Assembly (NCBI GenBank): GCA_021797225.1
Contig: JAKAAE010000105.1
Location: forward strand, 1-5,781
DNA: 5,781 nt
Source: Thermoplasmata archaeon
GTDB taxonomy: Archaea; Thermoplasmatota; Thermoplasmata; Thermoplasmatales; Thermoplasmataceae
Direction: 5' to 3'
The translations under genes and the position numbers were made by a program. The first letter of the stretch is position 1; each line of letters begins with the position of its first letter. The notes under the pieces are model-generated. The model had not been told where the DNA came from and made no database searches. It saw only the letters and a program-made list of their open reading frames with translations. Of the stretch, positions 1 to 5,163 are shown piece after piece.

Positions 1-294
1 ATGGCAGTTAAAAACACATCATCAATAATACCATACTGCCATCCTATACCTGTTATGTCCATAGATTTCAATTTTGATATAAAAGAAACGAAAATAATTG
101 TAACATGTAGGGTTAAAGCCATATACAGGACGGGAGTTGAAATGGAGGCTATCAACGGTGTTCAGACCGCTCTCTTAACCATATGGGACATGGTAAAATA
201 TTTAGAAAAGGACGAAACGGGCAATTATCCACACACATCTATCGGTAGTATCAGTGTAATATATAAGAAGAAAGGTGATTCATATACATCATGA
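1..294 (+). CDS. moaC: MoaC, cyclic pyranopterin monophosphate synthase (5' part missing)
   Basis: MoaC acts in the cytosol in the first stage of molybdenum cofactor synthesis, converting the cyclised GTP product of MoaA into cyclic pyranopterin monophosphate. The visible 97 residues carry the family's conserved blocks: a CHP motif at residues 13-15 (IIPYCHPIP), the GVEMEA block at 45-50, and LTIWDMVK at 59-66, which supplies the Asp63 and Lys66 that match the catalytic Asp and Lys of the E. coli enzyme. Bacterial MoaC is about 160 residues and this match begins roughly 60 residues in, so the ATG at base 1 is probably an internal methionine and the true start lies before the window. The final loop after DMVK is a little different from bacterial MoaC (it contains DETGNYPH), and the usual KSGGKS ending appears as KKKGDSYTS. 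The gene overlaps moaB by 20 bases, which points to one operon. Confidence 0.92.
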   Translation: MAVKNTSSIIPYCHPIPVMSIDFNFDIKETKIIVTCRVKAIYRTGVEMEAINGVQTALLTIWDMVKYLEKDETGNYPHTSIGSISVIYKKKGDSYTS

Positions 295-748
295 GGAACA
301 TAAATATAATTTGAATTACCGTATAATAACTGTATCTACCACCAGAACTTTGGCAAATGATGAATCCGGCACAATAATGGAACAACTTATTGGTGGCAAG
401 TCTAGACGTGGACTTGTTAAGGATGATGAGGTCATGATCCTTTCAGAACTTTTCAAAAACTATGAAAATACTGATGTTTATATATTCATAGGTGGAACTG
501 GAATATCAAAGCTTGATCAGACATCTGTATCCATAAGAAAAATAGCAGATAAAGAGGTTCCCGGATTCGGACAATTATTCAGAGAGAAATCCGGAGGCGT
601 ATTTCCTTATATATCAGATGCATCATTATTCATTTACAAGAAAAAGATTATATTCACTTTACCAGGTTCAGAGGATGCCCAGAAGATTGGATTCGAGATA
701 ATTAAGGGACTGGTAAACCATCTGTACCATGAAATCAATAAGGAATAA
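275..748 (+). CDS. moaB: MoaB/MogA-family molybdopterin adenylyltransferase
   Basis: This 157-residue protein belongs to the MoaB/MogA family, whose archaeal members are thought to adenylylate molybdopterin before metal insertion. Visible motifs are EEHK near the N-terminus (7-10), ITVSTTRT (18-25) followed by NDESG (28-32), an acidic DDE (50-52) in the expected place for the first active-site Asp, the hallmark [11 protein letters not shown] (73-83), the PGFGQLFR block (96-103) and LPGSEDA (129-135). The length is normal. The start is taken as the GTG at 275: an in-frame TAA lies only a few codons upstream, and GTG is the only usual start codon ahead of the conserved EEHK. The ATG at 291 is in another frame and stops after seven codons. 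The GTG lies inside GGTGAT, a good match to the archaeal Shine-Dalgarno, so initiation is probably coupled to translation of moaC. A TTG at 311 is an alternative but would lose EEHK. Confidence 0.9.
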   Translation: MIHIHHEEHKYNLNYRIITVSTTRTLANDESGTIMEQLIGGKSRRGLVKDDEVMILSELFKNYENTDVYIFIGGTGISKLDQTSVSIRKIADKEVPGFGQLFREKSGGVFPYISDASLFIYKKKIIFTLPGSEDAQKIGFEIIKGLVNHLYHEINKE

Positions 749-756
749 TATTATTA
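746..756 (+). promoter_or_regulatory. Possible TATA box for the M19 dipeptidase gene
   Basis: The A/T-only run taatattatta, directly overlapping the moaB stop codon, is centred about 27 nt before the ATG at 778. That is where an archaeal TATA box would sit for a leaderless transcript. The bases just before the ATG (tatgtttc) contain no Shine-Dalgarno match, which fits a leaderless start better than translation from a moaB read-through message. The region is A/T-rich in general, so the call is weak. Confidence 0.33.
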
Positions 757-777
757 GGTTCCTGGCATTTATGTTTC

Positions 778-1671
778 ATGAAGTTCATTGACATTCATGA
801 GGACATAGCTTATTCTTCAATGTACAGGGATGTTATTCATGGAAACCTTCAATCTTCTGTTGACATGTTAAAAAACTATCCTGGAAGCATTGTATTTTCG
901 GTAGTTTTTCCATTTGTTTTCATGGAATCCGGTATAGAGCATGAAAGGTCTATTCCTGACATAACTCTTGCATATGAGCAATTCCGTTATTATAATAAAG
1001 TTGCAGCTCAATATGGAATAAATATAATGAAATCACCAAAATCAAAAAATGGATTAAATTTCCTCATATCCATGGAAGGAACTGATGTACTAAGTATTCC
1101 GGAAGATATTCTGATTTTCAAGGAACTGGGTTTAAGAAATTTAGGTCTTGTATGGAATTTTGATACAAAGTATGCTTCATCATGCTATTCAAAATGGGAT
1201 TACGGTTTAACCGGTTACGGTGAAGAACTTATAGAACTTTGTAATAAAAATGGCATTATAATTGATCTTGCACACGCGGGTAAGAAGACCATTCTTGATG
1301 CCTGTAGAGTTTCCATAAAACCTGTTCTTGACTCACACACAAATTTCAGTGCATTAAAAGAAAATAAAAGAAACATAGATGATAAATCCATAAGTGCAAT
1401 AGTGGAAACTGATGGGGTCATCGGCATAACTGGGATAAAAGATACATTGAAAACTCCTGACCTTGATGGAATTATTGCAAGCATGAACTATTTAGGCGAT
1501 AATTATGGATGGCACCATGTTGCTCTTGGCACTGACTTCCTGGGTATATCATCGGCACCGGATAATTTCCCGGATATAAATGCAGTACAGAAATTAAAAG
1601 ATTTACTGGGGGACCATGCAGATGATGTGCTTTATAACAATGCAAAAAGAATAATGGAAAATAATTTATGA
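778..1671 (+). CDS. Peptidase M19 (renal-dipeptidase-type) family dipeptidase
   Basis: The 297-residue product matches the M19 amidohydrolase-fold family, which uses two zinc ions to cleave dipeptides; some members act on D-amino-acid dipeptides or other small amides. The expected metal and substrate residues are all visible: His7 and Asp9 in DIHED, Glu100 in SMEGTD (bridging ligand), His166 in DLAHAG, His187 in DSHTN, Arg198 in the RNIDD block, and Asp253 in GTDFLG. The [10 protein letters not shown] stretch at 143-152 and the C-terminal NNAKRIME also fit the family. It is shorter than mammalian or many bacterial members (about 350-400 residues), with a compact N-terminal region. No signal peptide or membrane segment is seen, so it is probably cytosolic, serving peptide recycling in a peptide-using heterotroph. 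ATG 778 places the DxHxD motif at residues 5-9, as expected. Substrate is not predictable from sequence. Confidence 0.88.
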   Translation: MKFIDIHEDIAYSSMYRDVIHGNLQSSVDMLKNYPGSIVFSVVFPFVFMESGIEHERSIPDITLAYEQFRYYNKVAAQYGINIMKSPKSKNGLNFLISMEGTDVLSIPEDILIFKELGLRNLGLVWNFDTKYASSCYSKWDYGLTGYGEELIELCNKNGIIIDLAHAGKKTILDACRVSIKPVLDSHTNFSALKENKRNIDDKSISAIVETDGVIGITGIKDTLKTPDLDGIIASMNYLGDNYGWHHVALGTDFLGISSAPDNFPDINAVQKLKDLLGDHADDVLYNNAKRIMENNL

Positions 1672-2544
1672 TTTTTCCACGTCGTACCACCCTCCCCTGC
1701 TATTCATCTTAATCTTGCTGTTTCCCTTGTACCCGGCATATACCATTTCCTTGAGAATAGGTGGTGGCAACATTCTTTCATCCCCTGTTTCAGAATATAG
1801 ATAGTCACCAATTTCCTTCATTGTATCCAGACCTATTGTATCCATTAGCTCAAAAGGCCCCATGGGAAATCCGAATCCGAGCTTCGCCATCTTATCTATA
1901 TCCTCCATGCTTGCTATTCCCTTTTCGTACATCCTCAGTGATTCGACAAGCCAGGAATGCACAAAATTAGTGGTGAAGAATCCTGGATAATCCTTTACGA
2001 CTACAGGCTCCTTTCCCATTGTTTTTGCCATATCCAATACTGTATTCAATGCTTCCTGGGAGGTAAAAGGAGTCTTAACAACTTCTATGAGCTTCATTAC
2101 AGGTGCCGGATTGAACCAGTGCATGCCCAGTAATCTGCTTTTATTTTTAATATTCATGCCTATTTCAGAGATCATAATTCCTGAGGTGTTTGATGCTATT
2201 ACTGCATTTTCTGGAATGTTTTTTTCAATGCTCTCCATTACCTTTAACTTCAGGGTCATGATTTCCGGGACTGCTTCTATAACGAACTCCCTGTCAGCAA
2301 GTTTTCCGTAATCGGTAGAAGTTGAAAGATTTTTCATGTACTCTTTCTTCTGTTCATCCGTTATTGTACCCTTCTGAACTAGCCTTGCTAAACCAAATTT
2401 ACCATCAGATATGCTGTTCCTTGCATTCTCCAGAATTGTATCACTGATATCTATAAGCAGTGTATCAAATCCATTCCTGATGAATACCTGCGATATGCCC
2501 TGCCCCATTATTCCTGATCCTATTACTGCTACTTTCTTTGCCAT
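1666..2544 (-). CDS. 3-hydroxyacyl-CoA dehydrogenase (3-hydroxybutyryl-CoA dehydrogenase type)
   Basis: This 292-residue cytosolic enzyme is predicted to interconvert 3-hydroxyacyl-CoA and 3-oxoacyl-CoA with NAD(H), in fatty-acid beta-oxidation or a butyrate-type C4 route. The N-terminal Rossmann domain starts with [12 protein letters not shown] (GxGxxG at 9-14) and has Asp32 at the end of strand 2, suggesting NAD preference. Active-site elements include Ser118 in ASNTSG, His142 in MHWFNPAP and Glu154 in KLIEVV. The C-terminal helical domain contains [11 protein letters not shown] and [16 protein letters not shown]. Aligned without gaps to the human enzyme, the position of the active-site Asn (VNR in most members) is Thr192, with Asn193 next to it; some actinobacterial relatives also lack Asn here. 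The product is a single-domain enzyme, without a fused enoyl-CoA hydratase. ATG 2544 starts right at the Rossmann strand (MAKKVAVIG). It converges with the dipeptidase gene, and the two coding ends overlap by 6 bases. Confidence 0.93.
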   Translation of the reverse strand: MAKKVAVIGSGIMGQGISQVFIRNGFDTLLIDISDTILENARNSISDGKFGLARLVQKGTITDEQKKEYMKNLSTSTDYGKLADREFVIEAVPEIMTLKLKVMESIEKNIPENAVIASNTSGIMISEIGMNIKNKSRLLGMHWFNPAPVMKLIEVVKTPFTSQEALNTVLDMAKTMGKEPVVVKDYPGFFTTNFVHSWLVESLRMYEKGIASMEDIDKMAKLGFGFPMGPFELMDTIGLDTMKEIGDYLYSETGDERMLPPPILKEMVYAGYKGNSKIKMNSRGGWYDVEKS

Positions 2545-2560
2545 ATAGGACTATTCAATG

Positions 2561-2572
2561 AAATAATAAAAA
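2561..2572 (-). promoter_or_regulatory. Putative TATA box for the 3-hydroxyacyl-CoA dehydrogenase gene
   Basis: On the minus strand this reads TTTTTATTATTT, centred about 23 nt before the ATG at 2544. No Shine-Dalgarno match lies between box and start (the last bases are TAGTCCTAT), which suggests a leaderless mRNA starting at or just before the ATG. Confidence 0.4.
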
Positions 2573-2658
2573 CTTTGATAAAAGAGAAAAATATGCCGAT
2601 AGATTATTTCTTTATCAATTATATATTTCATAAAATTATCCTTTATAAGTAATAAATG

Positions 2659-2906
2659 TCAGTACACTATGGTCGCCATTTCATTAATATTTGCATCTTC
2701 CATCAAACTTTCCACATGTGTCAATAGCTGGTAGTGAAATATAGCTGTTTATTATAAAAACCGTATATCTCATCCACATCTGTTGCATGAATTGATATGA
2801 CAGTAATGCTACAAATGACATTAACCTGTATCTTTACCTTGAACTCGAGAAAAATATACTTCAATTGCCGGGCTGAAACTATCCGTATGCATTGAATATC
2901 CTTAAT
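2659..2906 (-). other. Possible decayed reading frame in the 2545-2935 intergenic stretch
   Basis: The 391 bases between 2545 and 2935 contain no intact gene. On the minus strand, however, two frames without a usable start follow one another. The first (2906 down to a TGA at 2721-2723, 61 codons) includes ATDVDEIYGFYNK. The second (2748 down to a TGA at 2659-2661) reads HVESLMEDANINEMATIVY at its end. The two overlap near 2721-2748 as if separated by a frameshift. The hydrophobic strand followed by ATDVDEI, and the ending resembling T-x-IVL, are loosely reminiscent of the ligand-binding (RAM) domain of Lrp/AsnC regulators. The resemblance is weak, and the stretch may be plain noncoding DNA. 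Confidence 0.22.
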
Positions 2907-2914
2907 TTATTATA
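2904..2914 (+). promoter_or_regulatory. TATA box of the 82-aa toxin-like gene
   Basis: The sequence aatttattata is centred about 27 nt before the ATG at 2936, at the normal distance for an archaeal TATA box driving a leaderless transcript. The purine-rich aaaaaaa stretch and ataag before the ATG contain no convincing Shine-Dalgarno. This is the clearest promoter candidate in the window and suggests that the small gene has its own transcription start. Confidence 0.5.
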
Positions 2915-2935
2915 CAAAAAAATTATAAAGATAAG

Positions 2936-3184
2936 ATGACAGATCCCTGGCAAACATGCAAATTACTTTTTAATGAAAATGAGGGGCATTTCATTGAGCG
3001 TGCTAAAGAAAGGAGTTATACTGGACCAGAATATAGAGATTTCTTGGTTAATGGCAAAAAAGAAGCATGTTCAAAGAAGCTCCGTTCAGGTCAAGATTAT
3101 AAAGTATATTTTGGGAAATGGGTTATAAAATGTAAAGTGAGAAGTTGCAATATTATTCTCGGTACAATTTTTAAATCCGATTAA
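2936..3184 (+). CDS. Small DUF4258-like protein, possible RelE/MqsR-type toxin
   Basis: This 82-residue basic protein is not firmly recognised. Its layout resembles DUF4258 proteins, a small family often placed near RelE/MqsR-type toxins: a His followed by an Arg-rich helix (HFIERAKERS, 18-27), a second short helix with a turn (EYRDFLVNGK, 32-41), then three beta strands (YKVYFG 55-60, KWVIKCKV 61-68, NIILGTIF 72-79). In DUF4258 proteins the first block is typically an H-x-x-x-R-x-x-E-R pattern, and here HFIERAKER fits. There are no membrane segments or signal peptide. The ATG at 2936 is supported by a TATA box about 27 nt upstream. The reading frame ends immediately before the presumed left end of an insertion sequence, so the last residues or the stop codon could have been altered by that insertion. 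If it is a toxin, it would probably act as an mRNA interferase in the cytosol. Function is inferred from motifs only. Confidence 0.6.
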   Translation: MTDPWQTCKLLFNENEGHFIERAKERSYTGPEYRDFLVNGKKEACSKKLRSGQDYKVYFGKWVIKCKVRSCNIILGTIFKSD

Positions 3185-3208
3185 CGATTGGTCTAGCTAG
3201 TTGCATAA

Positions 3209-4030
3209 TTAATATCCCTTCCTCAATTTATTATATTCATTGTAGAAATACACCTTCAGCATCATTTCCTGTTCAATATTCTCAGGCTTGACAGCCCTTA
3301 TTACCTTACCGAACAGCCTCTTAATTCCTGAGAAATATATTTCCACATTCCATCTCAATCCATAACTGTTCTTCATCTTCCATAATTCTTCATTGAATCT
3401 ATGTACGAATCTTGTTATCTTAGCCCTGTAAAGGGAACTCCTTTATAGGGTTGATGCATTCTTTCTTACAGGTATTAATGCCTTATCCTCTAATTCATTG
3501 TAAATAGCCTTTGAATTATAGTCCTTATCACCGAATAATCTGCTTATCCTGTTCTTCACCCTCTTTACAATACTGATGCCTTCCTTTGCATCATTCACAT
3601 GTTCATCTGTGATTGAATAATCCATAATTTCAAAATTCTTTATGTTTATGACAGCATGGAGTTTCACCTATCCTTTTCTCTTCCTATGCCACTTACTGCC
3701 TAAATAATCTCCCCTCAAGATTATCTTGAACTCTGATGAGTCTATTGCTGCTAACACACCGCTACTGTCATTCATTATCCCGGGAGTTATTTTCCTGATC
3801 CTCCTGTATATTGATGTAAATGATATTTCTGGAAATCCGAATTCCCTTGAAAGTTTATGGAGTTCTGACTGCAACTGCTTGAATGGAATGCCTCTGATCT
3901 CCCTTAACTCCGCCAGATATAATATAACTATTCCCGGTATCTTATATGGCCTTCCCCTTTTTCCATAATTGTTCTCCTCTAACAGTTCCCTCCATCTATT
4001 GAATGCACTGTTGTCGAGGAAATCATCCAT
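3209..4030 (-). pseudogene. IS4/IS5-superfamily DDE transposase with two in-frame stops
   Basis: One continuous frame of 274 codons encodes a transposase interrupted by TAG at 3668-3670 and TAA at 3443-3445, with the normal end at TAA 3209-3211. The segments are 120, 74 and 77 residues. The N-terminal part has a basic patch (GKRGRPYK). The catalytic core is intact: Asp97 in AAIDSSEF (codon 3740-3742), Asp in FGDKDY (3527-3529) and Glu in RWNVEIYF (3341-3343). The last lies in an exact Y-(2)-R-(3)-E-(6)-K signature, which defines the IS4/IS5-type families. Each stop is one base from plausible sense codons (for example TGG to TAG after RKRKG, or TCA to TAA after ASTL), so the gene was probably inactivated recently by point mutations. 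The frame stays open upstream of ATG 4030 to about 4153 without a start codon, so the true N-terminus is uncertain. It is a relic unless stops are read through. Confidence 0.9.
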
Positions 4031-4085
4031 TGCAAGTATATAGCTTTCTGAATAACCTCTTCTATAATTGTAGTATCGAGAACTT

Positions 4086-4095
4086 CTTATATACC
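4086..4095 (-). promoter_or_regulatory. Probable TATA box of the IS4/IS5-type transposase
   Basis: The minus strand reads GGTATATAAG, a near-consensus archaeal TATA box. With the usual 25-nt offset, transcription would start near 4064, leaving a leader of about 34 nt before ATG 4030. No Shine-Dalgarno is obvious in that leader. Confidence 0.38.
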
Positions 4096-4141
4096 TATTT
4101 GATCCAAAATTGACTGGTTTTGGTGTAATAAAAAGCCAATC

Positions 4142-4170
4142 AATCCCTGTATTTAACTATACAGGGGATT
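4142..4170 (+). repeat. Inverted repeat / hairpin upstream of the zinc ribbon gene
   Basis: The arms ccctgtat (4145-4152) and atacaggg (4159-4166) are perfectly complementary around a 6-base loop, ttaact. Three further pairs (aat 4142-4144 with att 4168-4170) extend the stem past one bulged G at 4167. It lies directly beside the presumed right end of the insertion sequence and about 95 bases before the zinc ribbon gene. It may be part of the IS end, a palindromic operator, or RNA structure; there is no T-run after it to suggest a terminator. Confidence 0.6.
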
Positions 4171-4231
4171 TACATTGAATTGGAATTTATGCCAAAATGA
4201 ATTATGTAACTGACTATCTGATGTCATAAAA

Positions 4232-4240
4232 TTAAAATAC
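4232..4240 (+). promoter_or_regulatory. Possible TATA box for the zinc ribbon gene
   Basis: The sequence ttaaaatac is centred about 27 nt before the ATG at 4263. No Shine-Dalgarno precedes that ATG (attaattatat), so a leaderless transcript is plausible. Everything here is A/T-rich, so the exact box is uncertain. Confidence 0.33.
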
Positions 4241-4262
4241 TAAATTTACATATTAATTATAT

Positions 4263-4658
4263 ATGGTTAAGAATATGGGAAATATAGAAAAATGCCCGTA
4301 CTGTTCTTCAACGATGAAAAAAACAAAAGCTCCTTTCAAATATCATGGTTCTTACATTGGTAAATTTGATGCATATGTATGTAATGAATGTAACAGAACT
4401 TATTTCACAGAAAAAGCGTATAAAGAAATAATGAAACTACCGCTTAACCCAGATGAACAGAATGATTTTTCCGACTTTGTAGATATGCAACCAGAAATTG
4501 TTATCAGTTCTCCTATTATAATTAACAAAAAAGAGAGTGAACCAACATCGTTTAATAATTTATTAAGGATTGGAATTATAACAATAAGAACAGATGAACA
4601 GAACAGACAGAAACTGAATGGAGAAATAAAAAATGAGTATAGCAGTGCCTACGCATGA
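4263..4658 (+). CDS. YgiT/MqsA-like zinc ribbon protein with C-terminal extension
   Basis: The first 58 residues form a four-cysteine zinc ribbon: CPYC (Cys11, Cys14) and CNEC (Cys40, Cys43), separated by KAPFKYHGSYIGKFDAYVC and followed by YFTEKAYKEI. This spacing and text match the archaeal YgiT-type zinc finger, related to the N-terminal domain of the MqsA antitoxin. The C-terminal 70 residues (61-131) are a polar tail with no recognised domain and no helix-turn-helix of the kind MqsA has, so DNA binding by this protein is not supported by sequence; the ribbon may instead bind a partner protein or nucleic acid. ATG 4263 is chosen for its position after a TATA-like element; the ATG at 4275 would also keep the whole ribbon. 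The end overlaps the next gene by 26 bases, indicating co-expression. It lies downstream of a small toxin-like gene from which it is separated by an insertion sequence. Confidence 0.82.
   Translation: MVKNMGNIEKCPYCSSTMKKTKAPFKYHGSYIGKFDAYVCNECNRTYFTEKAYKEIMKLPLNPDEQNDFSDFVDMQPEIVISSPIIINKKESEPTSFNNLLRIGIITIRTDEQNRQKLNGEIKNEYSSAYA
4620..4623 (+). promoter_or_regulatory. Ribosome binding site of the 166-aa gene
   Basis: GGAG inside the 3' end of the zinc ribbon gene lies 9 nt before the ATG at 4633. It supports initiation at this ATG within the upstream gene, as expected for the second gene of an operon. By contrast, the first genes of this window seem to be leaderless. Confidence 0.55.
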
Positions 4659-5133
4659 AAATAGTATAGACCTTGAATTCAGTGTAGAAAAATGTAATTT
4701 TAATATATATGAAATAAACAGTACATTGAATGATATATGTGGTATTTTACGGGTCATAGCAGTTCCATATCGAATAGTTAAATTAAAGAAAGATATAAAT
4801 AACAAGCCTGGTTTCATAATGCAATCTTATAATGTTTTAAATTTTATTAATAAAGGTAAATATGGAAAACCCGATAATAATTTCATAGATGCCAATAATA
4901 TAAACGAAAATGAAAAAATAGAATTAAACCAGGATGAAGACTATACCATTTTATCTGAACCGATGAATATATACTTTATAATAGATTCCGATAAGCATTA
5001 TAAAATACGTACAAAATCAACATTAACAAAGGTAGAAATGATAAGTAATAAATTCGATTATTATGGGAATCCAATATTTATGGCCACTGTAAATACTGGG
5101 ATAAGTTATTCGTATGCGGCACCAAAAACATAA
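4633..5133 (+). CDS. Uncharacterised 166-aa protein, second gene of the zinc ribbon unit
   Basis: I do not recognise this protein. It has no signal peptide, membrane segment, cysteine cluster or nucleotide-binding motif. The sequence alternates short hydrophobic strands (ILRVIAVPYRIV 38-49, MNIYFIID 111-118, IFMATVNTGISYSYA 148-162) with polar stretches rich in Asn, Asp and Lys (KPDNNFIDANNINENEK 79-95), which suggests a beta-rich soluble domain with a disordered linker. The start is supported by a GGAG site 9 nt upstream, inside the preceding gene, and the 26-base overlap implies translational coupling with the zinc ribbon protein. The stop TAA at 5131-5133 lies only about ten bases before an inverted repeat that may mark the end of a second insertion sequence, so the C-terminus could be truncated or partly IS-derived. 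A role linked to the zinc ribbon protein is likely, but its nature is unknown. Confidence 0.65.
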   Translation: MSIAVPTHENSIDLEFSVEKCNFNIYEINSTLNDICGILRVIAVPYRIVKLKKDINNKPGFIMQSYNVLNFINKGKYGKPDNNFIDANNINENEKIELNQDEDYTILSEPMNIYFIIDSDKHYKIRTKSTLTKVEMISNKFDYYGNPIFMATVNTGISYSYAAPKT

Positions 5134-5142
5134 AACAAGTGG

Positions 5143-5163
5143 TTGTAGGACACTATTCTACAA
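5143..5163. repeat. Inverted repeat at the probable end of the second insertion sequence
   Basis: TTGTAG (5143-5148) and CTACAA (5158-5163) are complementary around a 9-base loop. The right arm contains the stop codon of the minus-strand transposase, and the left arm lies ten bases past the stop of the 166-aa gene. It may be a terminal or subterminal structure of the IS. The other IS end is outside the window, so terminal repeats cannot be compared. Confidence 0.45.

Larger units (their letters stand above)
3186..4141 (-). mobile_element. Decayed IS4/IS5-superfamily insertion sequence
   Basis: A broken transposase gene fills most of this stretch. The ends are a guess: GATTGG at 3186 on the plus strand is mirrored by CCAATC ending at 4141, giving a short imperfect inverted repeat (GATTGGTCT against GATTGGCTT) that encloses about 0.95 kb, a reasonable size for a one-gene element of this kind. 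No convincing target-site duplication was seen beside these ends. The left end would lie one base after the stop codon of the 82-aa gene, and the right end about 120 bases before the zinc ribbon gene. Confidence 0.5.

Noticed and set aside
1215..1484. Open frame of about 89 codons on the minus strand
   Set aside because: It lies fully inside the M19 dipeptidase gene, antisense to its conserved motifs, and its protein has no family features.
1472..1690. Minus-strand open frame across the dipeptidase 3' end
   Set aside because: It overlaps conserved coding sequence of both the dipeptidase and the dehydrogenase and has no recognisable protein features.
1761..2311. Plus-strand open frames inside the dehydrogenase gene
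   Set aside because: They are antisense shadows of a well-supported 3-hydroxyacyl-CoA dehydrogenase.
3443..3670. Pyrrolysine or other stop-codon recoding in the first transposase
   Set aside because: One of its two internal stops is TAA, which pyrrolysine cannot explain, and the gene is an IS copy under no clear selection.
3726..3968. Plus-strand 80-codon open frame
   Set aside because: It is antisense to the transposase relic, whose frame carries clear motifs.
4104..4123. CCAAAA ... TTTTGG inverted repeat near the IS transposase promoter
   Set aside because: A 6-bp arm in A/T-rich DNA is expected by chance, and it has no partner at the other IS end.
4563..4817. Minus-strand open frame across the overlap of the zinc ribbon and 166-aa genes
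   Set aside because: The plus-strand genes have a zinc ribbon motif and a ribosome binding site; this frame has neither.
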